Assembly (NCBI RefSeq): GCF_027409185.1
Contig: NC_084468.1
Coordinates: 141,954,001-142,018,000 of the forward strand
DNA length: 64,000 bases
Source of the DNA: Cynocephalus volans
Taxonomy: Eukaryota > Chordata > Mammalia > Dermoptera > Cynocephalidae
Reading direction: 5' to 3'
Part shown: piece after piece, positions 11,231 through 23,456 of the stretch
Numbering within the stretch: position 1 is the first letter of the stretch
How the letters are laid out: the number at the start of each line of letters is the position of its first letter
Notes under the pieces: model-generated
What the model saw: only the letters and a program-made list of their open reading frames with translations
Database searches by the model: none
Told to the model about the DNA's origin: nothing
Made by a program: the position numbers and the translations under genes

Positions 11231-13779
11231 TTCCATAAACTCTCCTTTACAGTTTGGATGCTTCCAAATTTTCCGAACTTATTTAACCCCCCAATTTAAT
11301 TAATAATATCCATTACTGTCATGTAATCCTAAATTAATATTTAATGTAAATGACCTCAGCACTCTACAGAATTTGCAGTGTAAGAAAATAAACATTTTTT
11401 ACTATAACAAAATTGAATATTTTTGTAAGAAAAGATCTTTACAATCAAGTAAAGAATATCAATTTTTTCTCTGATGCTTTTAAAAATGTTGTGCATGTGT
11501 ACTTCTCTTATACCTTGTGACCATGGTATTTATCACACTGTAATGAAAAACATTTTTTTTGTGTTTTTTAAAAAATAATTTCAAACTTTGAATAAATTCT
11601 GGTCAAAAATTTTTCTTGTGACGTATTCTCAATACTTATAGTGCCTTACGTATAAAAGTAACTCTATGAATAATCAAGTGCTGTATCAAAACCTGTCATA
11701 CCAAATTTTAATTTGATATGTTTGGAAACAATAAAATTCTTGAGCTACTGATCAATTACATTATAAAAATATGCACCTGTTATATGTCGTGGCATGATCT
11801 AGTGTTTCCACACAATTACAGTGTATTTCCTCTTTAATACAACTTATTTGTGCTGGTATGTTTATAGATCTAATTTATTTGATGAATTTTAGAATTATTT
11901 TGTAAAACATAGACCAAGTGTTTTAAAAATATTTTAAATATTTAAAAATATTCTTAAATATTTTAAAATAATATTTTAAATAGGAGAGTGAGATATTTTT
12001 AGTTGCATGAATAATACATATTCACTTTAGAAAATATTGAAGGTAAAGGCAAGGCCCCAAAAGGCAATGTAATCCTACCCCCTCAAGATAACAAATACTA
12101 ATACTTGTATTATATATATTTTCTGTCTCATTTCTACTTATTTTTCCTATGAAAACAATCATAAAATATATTCTGCTTGTAAAAGCAATGTCTGAAATAT
12201 TATCTGACGTGATTAAATGTTCCTTTGTAAGAGTTTTTAATGCCTATGTACAATACAATATCAATATCAAACAGTTTAAGTACCCTCAGGGTATAAAGAA
12301 AACAGCTATAATTTTTATGGATGTCTTTTTATTTATTGCCTTTGAAATAATACAAATGCATTTTCTATTTCATGTAAGTTTACAATATTTGTACAGTTGA
12401 AAAACATCTCCATTTTTAGCTTCCCAGTCATTCAGATGTGTGCATGTATTTTTTTTTTTTCATTTAATTTACATGTGAGGATTTAGAGGAATCACCATGG
12501 TGTCAGGCAAAAAATTATATAATCTCTAACTCATATGGGATTGCAATAGTTTTGGAAATATAAACAAGATGTATTTATAATTTGAAAGAGCCACAGATGG
12601 TGAAGTATCAAAGCATGAGGCTCACAGCAAGTGCTGTACGTGTTCAGGAGAGTGAGGTATTACTGTGGGCTAGAGCAGTGAAGACAGGTCTGGGGAAGGG
12701 CATAAGACTTGAGAAGAGTCTTAAGGACTAATCAGCACATAAGTAGATGAAGAGGCATGGAGAGAGCATGTCAAGTACAGCTGCTCAGCGTTTTCACATA
12801 GATGGCATGTTTGGTGTGTTTGAGGATATGTAAAGTTATCACCAAGCATAAATTGCATATACTGTTTTGTTTTGCTTTTAATAAATTACAGCTTATTGTT
12901 TTCAAAAGGTCTTCAGTTTAATAGGGAAATCATAGGCCCATTCAATGTGAGTTTTTTCGTCCTCGTCTCATGTTTCCCTCTATTTCTGTATTGTCACTTT
13001 CTTTTGTTCTGTTTTGGAGAGTTTTGCATGTTCCTTACCTCTGTTAACTCTCCATCCCAGTCTTTGAACTGGGACCTCCCTTCCTCAAACATTGAGCCGT
13101 CTGATTTGTTTCTTCATTGTCAGCTTATTCTCTCCCACATATATATGTTTCAAGCAAGTACAGGTCTTTTTAACCTTGATGACTCTAAACTGAATTCAAA
13201 GCATAGAACTGCTGCTGTTTCCAATTCACCACTAGCCCTTCACCCAGCAACAGCTTAAAATATGGATTCTGTTCTCACTATACTTAAGCAAAAGATACTA
13301 TCCTTTCAACAAATACCATCATAGTGCCTGTACAAGTGGCATACCTCATCCCAACAAATTGCCTTTAAAACTGGACACATTTGACAGCGGTGTATATGTG
13401 TTGCTGCCTTTTGTCAGTAGTAGATACTATTATTGTATCATTTGGGAGGGAGGGGGCAAGGAGAAATACCCATCTTATGCTGGCAAATAAGTTAGTTTCT
13501 TAGCTCTTTTTATCAAGCATGGTGGTAGACAATAGGTTGGATATAATACTACACATATCATAAATTTCACATTCTACAGGCTTACTCTTGTGCAGTTTTT
13601 TAACCATAAAATTAATAAACTCATCTTGGTCTTTAATCTCCTTGATATCTGCATTATTTTACCAGGAATCTACTTCAGTCTTCTCAAATCTCTTTTATTT
13701 TTGATTTACACAGCACCACACCATTCTGGTTTGCCTCTTGTGACTGACAATTTCTCTAGTCTTTAAATGCCTTTGTTCT
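11231..13779. other. Unassigned AT-rich non-coding DNA
   Basis: No gene recognised. A block near 12000-12100 (ATTCACTTTAGAAAATATTG) resembles old interspersed repeats that I cannot name. An open frame at 12872-13258 has no recognisable domain and starts without context of a gene. A run of TTTAAAATATT-like words lies at about 11920-11980. Confidence 0.55.
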
Positions 13780-14290
13780 TCTCACTCTATAAAAGCAATT
13801 TTTCAACCTCTACTTTTTCTGTCTTCTTATTCCGTGAGTTAGTCTATTCCCAAAAAACTTTTAAAAATTTCTCATTGCCTACAGATTAAATTTCAAATTT
13901 TCTTGTCTTTGTTGATGAAAAATATTTGACAACCCAGTTCAGATCCACTTCCTGTGGCCTTATTTTTTATAACGTTTGTTTTTACTGTCCTTTCCTCAGT
14001 CCATGCTTCTGTCCCTACAGTTGCCATGTAAACATAGCTTGAACATTCCTGACACCACAATTTTGTTTACACCATCTCAAAATGCTCGTGAAAGCTTTCC
14101 TCATCTTCTCAACTAGACATCATCTTTCTCTTTTCTCAGGATTTCTATAGGATATATTGCACATAACATATCACACCATACATTACTTTTTACTAATTTT
14201 GATAATTTTTTATAATCTAAAGCATCTGGGATCAGTAATAATTTTACTGTATCTTTTTATGTAGTTTTACCTAGTGCTTATTCAAGGATT
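13780..14290 (+). repeat. Possible decayed L2 remnant
   Basis: The order TTCTCATTGCCTACAGATTAAA, then a CTTCCTGTGGCCT block, then a TTTCCTCAGTCCATG block is reminiscent of the L2 3' half. Divergence is large and the boundaries are uncertain. An A-rich run at 14326-14342 follows. Confidence 0.4.
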
Positions 14291-14342
14291 AGGCAGATAA
14301 TAAAGTTATGAGAAATTAAAGGGACCAAAAAAAAAAAAAAAA

Positions 14343-15216
14343 CAACTGTTTAATCAAACAGGAGATGACAAAAACAGTTTGTACTGGATGATATTGCTTA
14401 CTTACTTGAGGATAGCATACATGTCAGAGCTGTACACCAGGCAAATTCAAGGATGCCTATCAGAGTTGTACACAAGAAAATGGTCTCTCCATTATTGTGA
14501 GTACTCTGGTAAATATTGTATTTAATTCAGGAATTGTAGGTGGAATAGTATAAACTGAGGATCAGTAGGAAATATTACCAGAAAAGCAGTGCCATGTTCT
14601 GTCAGAGATAAATATTTAGCAGTAATAAAAATAAAGTATTACAAAATAAAGACAAATGTATTTTGATGTAATAATTTCTAATCATTATGTGCTGTAGTTG
14701 TGAAGTAATGTGTTTTGGCAGCAAGGGATTGGTAAGGGGACACTAGCAACTAAACTGAGATAACCAAATCTAATTTTAGAGCTAGAATTTCATTTGCCAA
14801 TTAGTTCATGTACAGATGAGTTGATATGTTGTAAGAAAAATCAAAGACCTATTTGGAAACTGCATTTCAACTGAAAAAAAGAAGGTCATAACTTGGAAGG
14901 CAAGATTTGTAGCAACAAATTAAGTACTAAGGTTGATTTTCAGTTTTCCCATTGCCTTAGTGGATAAGAATATATAAATAGTAATTCCTATATTGTTTCT
15001 TGGTTAGAATATTACAACTGATTTTATATGCTTACATGAGCTAGTAAATCCTGAAATACAACACATCAGTTGATGCAAATTATAGTAGCTGCACATTCTT
15101 TTTTGTGGAATATACTATAAAGCATATGTACTTCACAGGGCCTGGTTTTCCAAAGTCTTGCAGTTTCAAATATTGACTTTGCAAGGACTGGAAATTTTAC
15201 TCAGGCTATAAGTCTG
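14343..15216. other. Unassigned non-coding DNA
   Basis: No gene and no confident repeat. A short phrase GTCAGAGCTGTACACCAGGCA at about 14423 recurs imperfectly near 14460 (TCAGAGTTGTACACAAG), a local tandem similarity of about 35-40 bp spacing. Confidence 0.5.
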
Positions 15217-15623
15217 TGTTACAAGATAAGAATTGTGGCACAGCAGGTTGCTGGCTCAAAGACAGACAGATTACTGATTGATAATTAAAGATACTGAGAG
15301 ATTGCTGTAGGAAGGAATGTTGGCTAAGATCAAACTTTTGTTAATTGCCTTACTGGAATGTCATCTGGCTTGTTTCACTGAAAGTTACCGGCCTATACTG
15401 TTAAACTACAACCCCACCTTTGTTCTCTTCCTGTAACTTCCTGGTCTGGAAAATAAATGCAGGAAGAGAACCCCAATTTGGCGTTAATTTCCCAAATGGA
15501 AGGATTGGCTCTTGCTTGAGCATTCCCAGGGAAGTTAACCTCTTCGGGGCTTTTCACTGCTCAGAAGAGGTGGGCTTTGAGTAATCCTTTACATTTCCGT
15601 CACCCAGGGGAAGTGGGGTGACA
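15217..15623 (+). mobile_element. Candidate solo LTR (endogenous retrovirus class)
   Basis: The block starts TGTTACAAG and ends GGGGTGACA, so it has TG...CA ends over about 407 bp. Inside is a CTTCCTG-rich segment, then AATAAATGCAGG (15452) as a possible polyadenylation signal, then a GC-richer stretch resembling R-U5. No internal retroviral region follows. Clear target-site duplications are not seen, though the nearby words TCTG match on both sides. The family is not recognised, and an unrelated single-copy origin is possible. Confidence 0.4.
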
Positions 15624-16164
15624 AATCTGTGGGGGAGCTAAGCAATGCAAAGCAACACTTTTTCTTGCTAAATCCTAAAAATAAAATAGTGAAGTTGTTT
15701 TTCTAAAGGGAATTTGCTGAGATACTATTACCACATGGCTTTTAGCAAGTCAGTCAGTTTTGGTGAAAGGCTCTTCCTGTACTTTTATTTGGTGATACTT
15801 TTAAGCAAGTGTGTCTATGACCTCTTTCTTATAATACTGTAGACAGTACCTAGCAGGCAGAGTCATAGAATAACTAGACACCATCAAGACTATGCAGGGA
15901 TATCTTAAAAACCTACCATCAAGATATAATTTAAGAAAAAGTTACTTTTCTGTTCTTTCTCACAGAAATGTATATTGAAATTTAAAACAGCTGCCATATG
16001 CTATAATAAAATAGTAATACCATTTTATCCTTTGACTCTGATTGATTATTCTAGTTAATAATAATTATATACCCTGTAAGAGTGGTTCTTAAATTTTTTG
16101 TAAAATACTGTGCAGTAGTGAGTATCTAAAATTGTTCTGTTCGCTCTTTAGAATTTTGAGCACT
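15624..16164. other. Unassigned non-coding DNA
   Basis: AT-rich, with no gene or recognisable repeat. Confidence 0.5.
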
Positions 16165-16705
16165 ACTGTTTTTAAATTGAGGTGAAGTTCACGAAACATA
16201 AAATTAACTATTTCAAAAGGCACAATTCAGTGTCTTTTAATACATTCCTAATGTTATGCAACCACCCCCTCTGTCTAGCTCTAAAACCTTTACATCATTC
16301 TAAAAGAGAACCAGTACCCATTAAACAGTTACTTCTCATTCCCTCTTCCCTTAGCCCCAGGTAACCAACAATTTGCTTTCTGTCTTTAAGGATTTATATA
16401 TCCTGGATATTTCATATAAATGGAATCATACTCATACAACATGTGACCTTTTGTGTATGGCTTCATTAACTTAGTATGTTGTTGAGGTTCATCTATGTTA
16501 TAACACACATTAATATTTCATTACCTTTTTTGGCTAGATACTATTCTATTATATTTATATACCATGTTTTATTTTTTCATTCATCATTTAATGGACATTT
16601 GCGTTGTTTCCATTTTTCCGCGATTATGAATAGTGCTGCTGTGAACATCTGCATTCAATTATTTGCTTGAGTACCTGTTTACAATTCTTTTGGGTTGAGT
16701 CCTGC
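16165..16705 (-). mobile_element. Old L1 (L1M type) 3' end, minus strand
   Basis: On the plus strand it reads the classic older-L1 3' UTR: TTGAGGTGAAGTTCACGAAA, then the AATTCAGTG block, GCAACCACC, a CATATAAATGGAATCATA block, and the GTTCATCTATGTT block leading into the ORF2 end. More diverged than the L1s at 3774 and 45498, so inserted earlier. No coding capacity. Confidence 0.85.
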
Positions 16706-18765
16706 TTTTGCCAGTCCATGCTATGATGACCAATCATCTTAGTTTGCCAGGAGCTGGAGCGTTTCCCAAGACATAGACCTCTCAGCCCTATAATTAGCAC
16801 AGTCCCTGGACAAACCAGGGCAGTTGAACTTGACAAGTCTTTCTGGAAATTCTCAGATGGAATTATTTATAATACCCAGAAATAACTCCTAATTTCTACT
16901 ACTTAAATGCTGTATTGCATCACAGCTTGTCCTTGCACAAGAGCGTGAGCTTCCATGGTCCATTTCTCGTTAGAGGCTCTAAAGTATCTAGGGCAATGCA
17001 TTATGGTCATTGCTCAAAAACATTTTTGGGGTTAAATTGCAGTAGATTTAAATAAAGTTCTTATAAAGTATTTATGAAGGAATTTTTTAATTAAAAACAT
17101 GTACTTTAGATCCATATCACTTGAGTTCAATCCTAGTTCTGTAAATTATCGACCCAGAGAAGTACACTGTAATTGTTTTTAATATTAATGACTAAAGTAC
17201 TTACATTCATGGAAAAGAAACAGCAAGAATAAGATAATCAGATTTGCATATATAATTTATAAATAAGTGAAACATTCTACCTGAAAGAATTTTTTTTTCT
17301 GAGATCACACTAAAAGTTTATGCTTAAGTAAATTTATGCTTATTTACTTAATTTGTATTTTTTTTGTAGAATAAATAGACTAAGACCATCAACATTAGTG
17401 ATTAAAACCAATCATATGATGAGCATTTAGAAGTCTAATTAAGCAAAATATATAAAAGACTGTAACCTAGATATAAAAAGCATTTGATCTATTTAATGAT
17501 TCTTTGAGATCAGCCATCCTTATCAGACATAAAGTCTCTAATGAGTACAATTTACTCAATACTTAATTCATCTTCCTTAGGCAGATTTACGTCCCAATAG
17601 AGTTGACATGCCACGTGATAGGTTTGAAAAGTGATGTCTAAGACAGCCTCCTCGTTTGGAAGCATACTGCCTCATTAGGAGATGACACAAGATAGCAGAA
17701 CTAATGGAGTGACTTGTGATACTGAACATATCTCAAAAAATCCAGTAAGCTGATACTCTAACTTAAAAATGAAAGGCACTTTGAAATCTCTCTCTGTATT
17801 TTCAAATACAATAGTGTTTGTGAACATCTGATGATAATCCAAAAATTTCATTTTTTTTTTCTGTGTCAATAGCTGTGAAAACTCTGGAGAACCCAAAACA
17901 CTGCCCTCACACTTGGGTTGCTTGAGGGTACCTAAACCTGAGCCAGATCTGTTTTTCCAATGTGTGTGTGGATTAGACTTAATGCACTCAGTATAATAAA
18001 ACCTAAATAACTTGAGGATCTGAGATAAGGATTATAAATTTGATTTGTATTTAGTATGTCGAGAATAGTTGCTGTCTCATTGCTAGTTGAAAGGCACTCG
18101 AGACCAATATTCAGTCCTTTTCATTCTTTATATCCCAGAATAAAAAGTAAATTCTCCTAGCATCAGGCTTTATTTAATTTTTATCTTGCTGCTGCACAAC
18201 ATATTGCTGAACTATTAATCTTTAAAAGTATTGAGAACATGTTTTATTTGTGGATGACTAGAAAAGTCCTAGAAACTACATTAAAAAAAAAAAAAAGAAA
18301 GAAATGTCTTGACTGCCTTGCACTAATTCTTATAAAGAAGTATTCGACTCAGTTTACAACTCGAGTGCCAGGTTTCAGGACATTACATTTTCAGTTGCTG
18401 ACGTAGAAGTGCTCAAAAAACAGTGTTTTGAAGGAGAGCACAGAGAATTTAAACCATAGCATTATGATGCATAACACTGTAATCAAGAAACAATTCTTTT
18501 TTTTTTTTCAAGGCACATAATGATTTTTATTAACGCAGGTAGCAAAAATATTATTACAATAATGATTAAACTTTAACAGAGCTCATCCAGGCTCGTTAAA
18601 AAAAATGTAAAAAAAGTTTTACCTGCCATCTATATTTTCCTTTATTAATCTACTTTAAAATATATTAGTAATACAGTCACATAGTTCAAAATCAAAGCGA
18701 TATAAAGTGATATTCATTAAGCAATCTTGTTCCCGTCTTTGTCTCCATCAGTTTTATACCTGTTT
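16706..18765. other. Unassigned non-coding DNA with faint old repeats
   Basis: About 16715-16840 contains GTTTGCCAGGAGCTGGAGCG and a matching inverted GACAAACCAGGGCAG, a look common to an ancient repeat I cannot name. About 17095-17165 (CACTTGAGTTCAATCCTAG) is weakly MIR-like. Poly-A and poly-T runs lie near 18282 and 18498. No gene is seen. Confidence 0.45.
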
Positions 18766-19180
18766 TGCCATGCAGAGTTTATTCCTTCAACAAATATTTA
18801 TTGAATACTTAAGTGCTCGACATGTGCTAGACACCATTCTAATTGCTAAGGGGACAGCAATGATTGAAACAGAAAAAAGAAACCAAAAACAAAAAAACCG
18901 TGATGCCCTCATGGTGCTTGCATCTGGTGGAAGAGAAAGTCAGTAAACAAAACAAATAAGTTATATAGTGTATTAGGAGATCCGTACTGTGGAGGAAATA
19001 AGGCAGAGGGTGGGGAGGGAGGGGTTTGGAGTTTTAAGAGAATGTTAAGCAAAGACCTCACTTGAGCAAAGTCTTTAAAGAGTTGCTGGAGCAAACCGTG
19101 CACATAACCGGGGGAGGAGCACCTGTGGGAAGGAAATGGCCTGTGCAAAGGGCCTGAGATGGGAGTGTGCATGCGTTTAA
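18766..19180 (+). repeat. Ancient mammalian interspersed repeat
   Basis: The phrases CAACAAATATTTATTGAATA, GATGCCCTCATGGTGCTTGC, TCAGTAAACAAAACAAATAA and GTGCAAAGGGCCTGAGATGG occur in the order of a widely shared old mammalian repeat. I recognise the sequence type but am not certain of the family name. Non-coding. Confidence 0.65.
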
Positions 19181-19189
19181 GAAACAATT

Positions 19190-20795
19190 CTTGGTATAAA
19201 GTTTCAGTGAGATTCTTTTCTATTATACAGTTCCCTCAGGAAGAGACAAAAGATGTTTCTCACAGAGAAAATGCCATGGCTAGTGAAGGGAATGTGTTTT
19301 ATGTGATTTGCAACTGCTAATATTATTCAGGTGCCTGCACCAGGTGAATTTGTAAAATAAAAAGTTTTCTGTAACATGTGGTTTGAACACTCTTATCAGA
19401 TCAGTGCGTGGCAATGGAAGGTTATAGAAACTTTAAATGATAATGACTATTTATAAAAAAAACCCTATTCATTATATGGATATTTTCAATTTCTTTTTAT
19501 CTTAAAAATTAAACAATATATATAACTGCAGACATTTTTATCATGTGACTATGCAAGGCCAAAAACTGATTTTCATACCAATAATTTTTACCAATTTCTC
19601 TGTTCTAATTTGGCCATAATATGATATTTCAGCACCACTTCTTAAAATCCTGAACTGAAAGTCTACTCTTGTATACTTCTGCACAATAAGCTGAAATAAA
19701 TTGATAAATATGCCTATTTGATTTTTAAGGTTTTAATTTCTGAACATGTTCAATATAAAATTTATCTCCCACAGTATTTAATTTACAGGACGACAATGTC
19801 TTTGCCTGACTTTCTCCTTTGTTTAAATATCTAGAACAGTTGTGTAACATCATAGACCATTATAAATATATAGGGAATGGTTGAATTAATCCTCATTTGT
19901 CAAGTTTCTGCTGATGCAAATATCAGACCTTATAGAATTTTTCTAGTAATATTTGCTCTCCCATATTACTTAAAGACTAATTCATACAGTTACTCGTCAC
20001 TAGAACAATGAACTTCCCTTCTGCTCTCTAGACTCTCTGGTAATGACTTTTTATCAAATTTTGCAGAGAAAGTAAATTTATTAAAAATGAATCCCGCTAT
20101 CTTTCCTCTACCAAATGGATAAATCCTCTCCATCTATACCTTTCCTCTCCTTTTCTCTGGGTATAATTTTGAGACATGTCTTCCCTCTGAAACGTCAGCC
20201 CCTCTCTGGGTCCTCTGGATTCTCAATTTGTAAAATTGACTCCTCAGAGATCTCAATTCTATAAGAGATCTCCTATCTCTCCCCAATCTTCAACCACTTC
20301 TGTATTAAGATTCCCCAGTATCAATTTTTAGATATGTTCTGATAACTCTTAAAATAGAAAACAAAAATCAAAAGAAAACAAAACAAATTTCTTACAAACA
20401 AATTCCTCTCCAGTTAGCACCCCATCTTTTGACATAATTCTTCAACCATAATCTAGATATCCAAAGAGATTGAAAAACAAAGTTTTTTTTTTCCTTTTAT
20501 TTCATTTTGCTAGTCAAAATCTTATTATACTTTAACTGACAAAAGGTTATTTATAGTTTTACCTAACTTAACATAAATATTTATATATTAATGTATTGTA
20601 CTCCAAAAAATTAGTGTAATTTTCAATGTAACATTTGGTTTGGGCTGCTTTTAAGAAGTCACTGGGATGTTACTTATATAGATTAAATGTTTCAGAATTT
20701 CAAAACATATCTGAACCTCAACTTTTCACATGAAGGGCTGTAGATCGGTCATTTTATGCTTGCTTAAGCTTCTCAAGATAGTTCCCTTCACACAC
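19190..20795. other. Unassigned AT-rich non-coding DNA
   Basis: No gene or confident repeat. A-rich words near 20345-20400 and a poly-T run near 20482 are the only low-complexity features. Confidence 0.5.
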
Positions 20796-20799
20796 CATT

Positions 20800-21350
20800 T
20801 TCACTTTATTGCCTCCAATTCACTATTCAACTCACTTCAGCCTTGTCCACTGGAACCGTTTTTGTTGAGGTAACTAGTGATTTCCATGATGAAAAATCCA
20901 AACAGTGTTTTCATTTCTTCTCATACTTGACCTGTAAGAAGCATTTGACTCAGTTGATCATTCCTGGCTTCCTGAAATTTTCTTCTTTCCCCAAGTGTCC
21001 ATGACATTATTCCGTGTTTTTCTCCTTTCACTGTGGACCCTTTCCACTCTGTTAAACAGGCTTCTTCTCTACCTACCCTCTGAAGGCTGAAGTTTCTTAT
21101 AACATTTTCCTATACCACTCTCGTATAATTCTACATTTTTTGAAACCTGGGCATTCCAAGCCCAGTCATGGTCTATCCATAGAATAATGATTCCCAAATA
21201 TATACTCAAACTCTATAGCTATCATTGCCATTGACCTACATGTCTAACTCAGCATGTGGTAGTCTTCCCTTGGATGTTTGACAAGTATTGTAAACTTTCG
21301 TTGCTTCAAATACAATTCATTATTTTTTATCCGTGCCCTCCCTCAACAGA
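20800..21350 (+). repeat. L2 LINE fragment covering the ORF2 reverse-transcriptase region
   Basis: The order GACCTGTAAGAAGCATTTGA, then GACTCAGTTGATCATTCCTG, the TTCCGTGTTTTTCTCC block, then the CAAATATATACTCAAACTC block matches the stretch of mammalian L2 ORF2 encoding the RT catalytic core (the DxxxAFDxxD and YADD-type regions). It is highly decayed, with stops in every frame, so it is a fossil. A related old repeat phrase follows at about 21400-21480 (TTCTAGGCACTAGAAATAG). Confidence 0.7.
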
Positions 21351-21611
21351 GCAACACTAAACTGAAACTACTTTCTCCATTTATTAATTTGAAACTTCCA
21401 TCAAGTGTTTACTGCAAGGGGAGCATTCTTCTAGGCACTAGAAATAGATCAACGGGAGAGGTAATTGCTGTCTCTGTCTACATGGAGAAGACCAATTACT
21501 GAACCATAAATATAAATAAATTAAGTACTTTCATCTTGCAATGTTTTACAAGTAGAATGAAGTAAAGCAACAGATTGCTGTGATAGAGCTTATCTCCTGG
21601 TTTGGGTCCTT

Positions 21612-23456
21612 TCTTCACCAGCTTCCTTGAGATATAATTGACGAAACGGTACATATTTAAAGAGTACCACTTGATGTCTTCATATACATGTGTACTGTGA
21701 AATCATCACCATAATCAAGCCCATTAACATACTCAATACCACACATACTTATAGTTACTATTTGTTTTTGTTTGTGTGCTGAGAACACTTAGGATTCACT
21801 CCGCAAATTTCAAATATATAATGCAGTATTGTTACACTGTGTTGTAAGGCAGATATCCAGAACTTCCTCATCTTGCATAACTGAAACTTTGCATCCTTTG
21901 GCCAACATCTCCCCACTTTACCCTTCCCTTGACCCCTGACAATCACCGTCCTGTTTCTATGAGTTTGACTATTTTATCTTAACTAAAAATATTCTTTTTC
22001 ATTCTTTTCACTTTTTAATTTTTTTTTAATGGAAATATTGATCGTATATATTTATGGGGTACAGTGTTATATTTCAGTGCATGTACGCAACGTGTAGTGA
22101 TCAAATCAGTTAGCAGAGTTTGACTATTTCAGATTCCACATATGTGAGATCATGCAGTATTTGTATTTCTATGTCTAGTTTATTAAATTTAGCATTATGT
22201 CCTCCAGGTTCATCTGTGTTGTCACAAATAGAAGGAATTCTTTCTTTTTAAAAGCTGAATAATATTTCATTGTGTATATATACCACGTTTTCTTTATTCG
22301 TTCAACTGTTGGTGGACATTTAAATTGTTTTCATGTCTTGGCTATTTTGAATGATGCTTCAGTGAACATGTAGAAATCTCTTCAAGACAGTGATTCATTT
22401 CCTCTGGTTATATACCCAGAAGTGGGATTGAAGATCATAAGGTATTTTAAAAATTTTTTTGAGGAACCTCCATACTGTTTTCCATAATGGCTATACCAGT
22501 TTATATTCTGTTCATTAATGTACAAGGGTTCCCTTTTCCCTTTTTCTGCACAACCTCACTAACAGTTATCTTGGGGTTTTTTTTGATAATAGCCATCATA
22601 ACAGGTGTGAGATGATATCTAATTGTAGTTTTAATTTACATTTCCCTGGTGATTAGTGATGTTAAGCACCTTTCAATATACCTGTTGGTTATTTGAATGT
22701 CTTTTTTTTTTTTTTTTTTAGTGAGAAATGTCTATTCAGATTCTTTGCCTATTTCCTATTTTTAAATTGGGTTTTTGAGTTTTTGCTATTCAGCTTTATG
22801 GTTTCCTTATATTTTTTGGATATTAAACTTTCATCAGATACATATGGCTTGCCGATATTTTCTCCCATTCGATCAGTTGTCTTTTCACCCTGTTGATTGT
22901 TCTCTTTGCTGTGCAGAAGTTTTTCGTTTTGATGCAATCCCACTTGTCTCTTTTTGCTTTTGTTGCCTGTGTTTGTGTTGTCTTGTTCAAAAAATAATTG
23001 CCTATAACAATGTCAAGAGGCTATTTTCTTATGTTTTCTTCTAGTAGTTTTAAGGTTGCAGACTTTATGTGTAAGTCTTTAGCCCATTTTTGAGTTGATA
23101 TTTGTGTATGGTGTACGTAAGGATTCAATTTTATTCTTCTGCATGTGGATATCTAGTTTTCCCAACACCATTTATTGAACAGACTGTCCATTCCTCATTG
23201 TGTGTTTTTGGCAGCATAATCAAAGAGCAATTGAACACAAATGGGTGAATTTATTTCTGGGCTCTCTATTTTGTTTCATTGGTCTATGTTTTTGTTTTCC
23301 TGTCCATATCATACTGATTCATTACTGTGACTTTCAAATATATTTTGAAATCAGGACATGTGATTCCTCCAGCTTTGTTCTTTTGCTCAAAATTGCTTCG
23401 GCTATTCAGGGTCTTTTTTGGTTCCATATGAATTTTAGGACTGTTTTTTCCATTTC
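21612..23456 (-). mobile_element. Old L1 (L1M type), minus strand, with nested insertion
   Basis: It starts with the old-L1 3' UTR words GAGATATAATTGACGAAAC and ACCACTTGATGTCTTCATA. After the 140-bp insertion at 21976-22115 it continues into reverse-complemented ORF2. Minus-strand translation near 22749-22943 gives ENIGKPYVSDESLISKKYKE, an ORF2 C-terminal phrase. It ends where another L1 tail begins near 23457. All frames are broken. Confidence 0.82.
21976..22115 (-). mobile_element. 140-bp L1 3'-end insertion nested in an old L1
   Basis: GAGTTTGACTATTT is duplicated at 21961-21974 and 22116-22129. Between the copies are a T-rich tail and the L1 3' UTR words CGTATATATTTATGGGGTAC and GTAGTGATCAAATCAG. 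The host L1 resumes after the second copy. A very short, 5'-truncated insertion. Confidence 0.85.

Noticed and set aside
12872..13258. 128-codon frame
   Set aside because: Unsupported by homology or gene context, and the length is ordinary for six-frame scanning of 64 kb.
14423..14480. Tandem similarity around GTACACCAGGCA
   Set aside because: Only two imperfect copies, so it is weak evidence of anything beyond a small local duplication.
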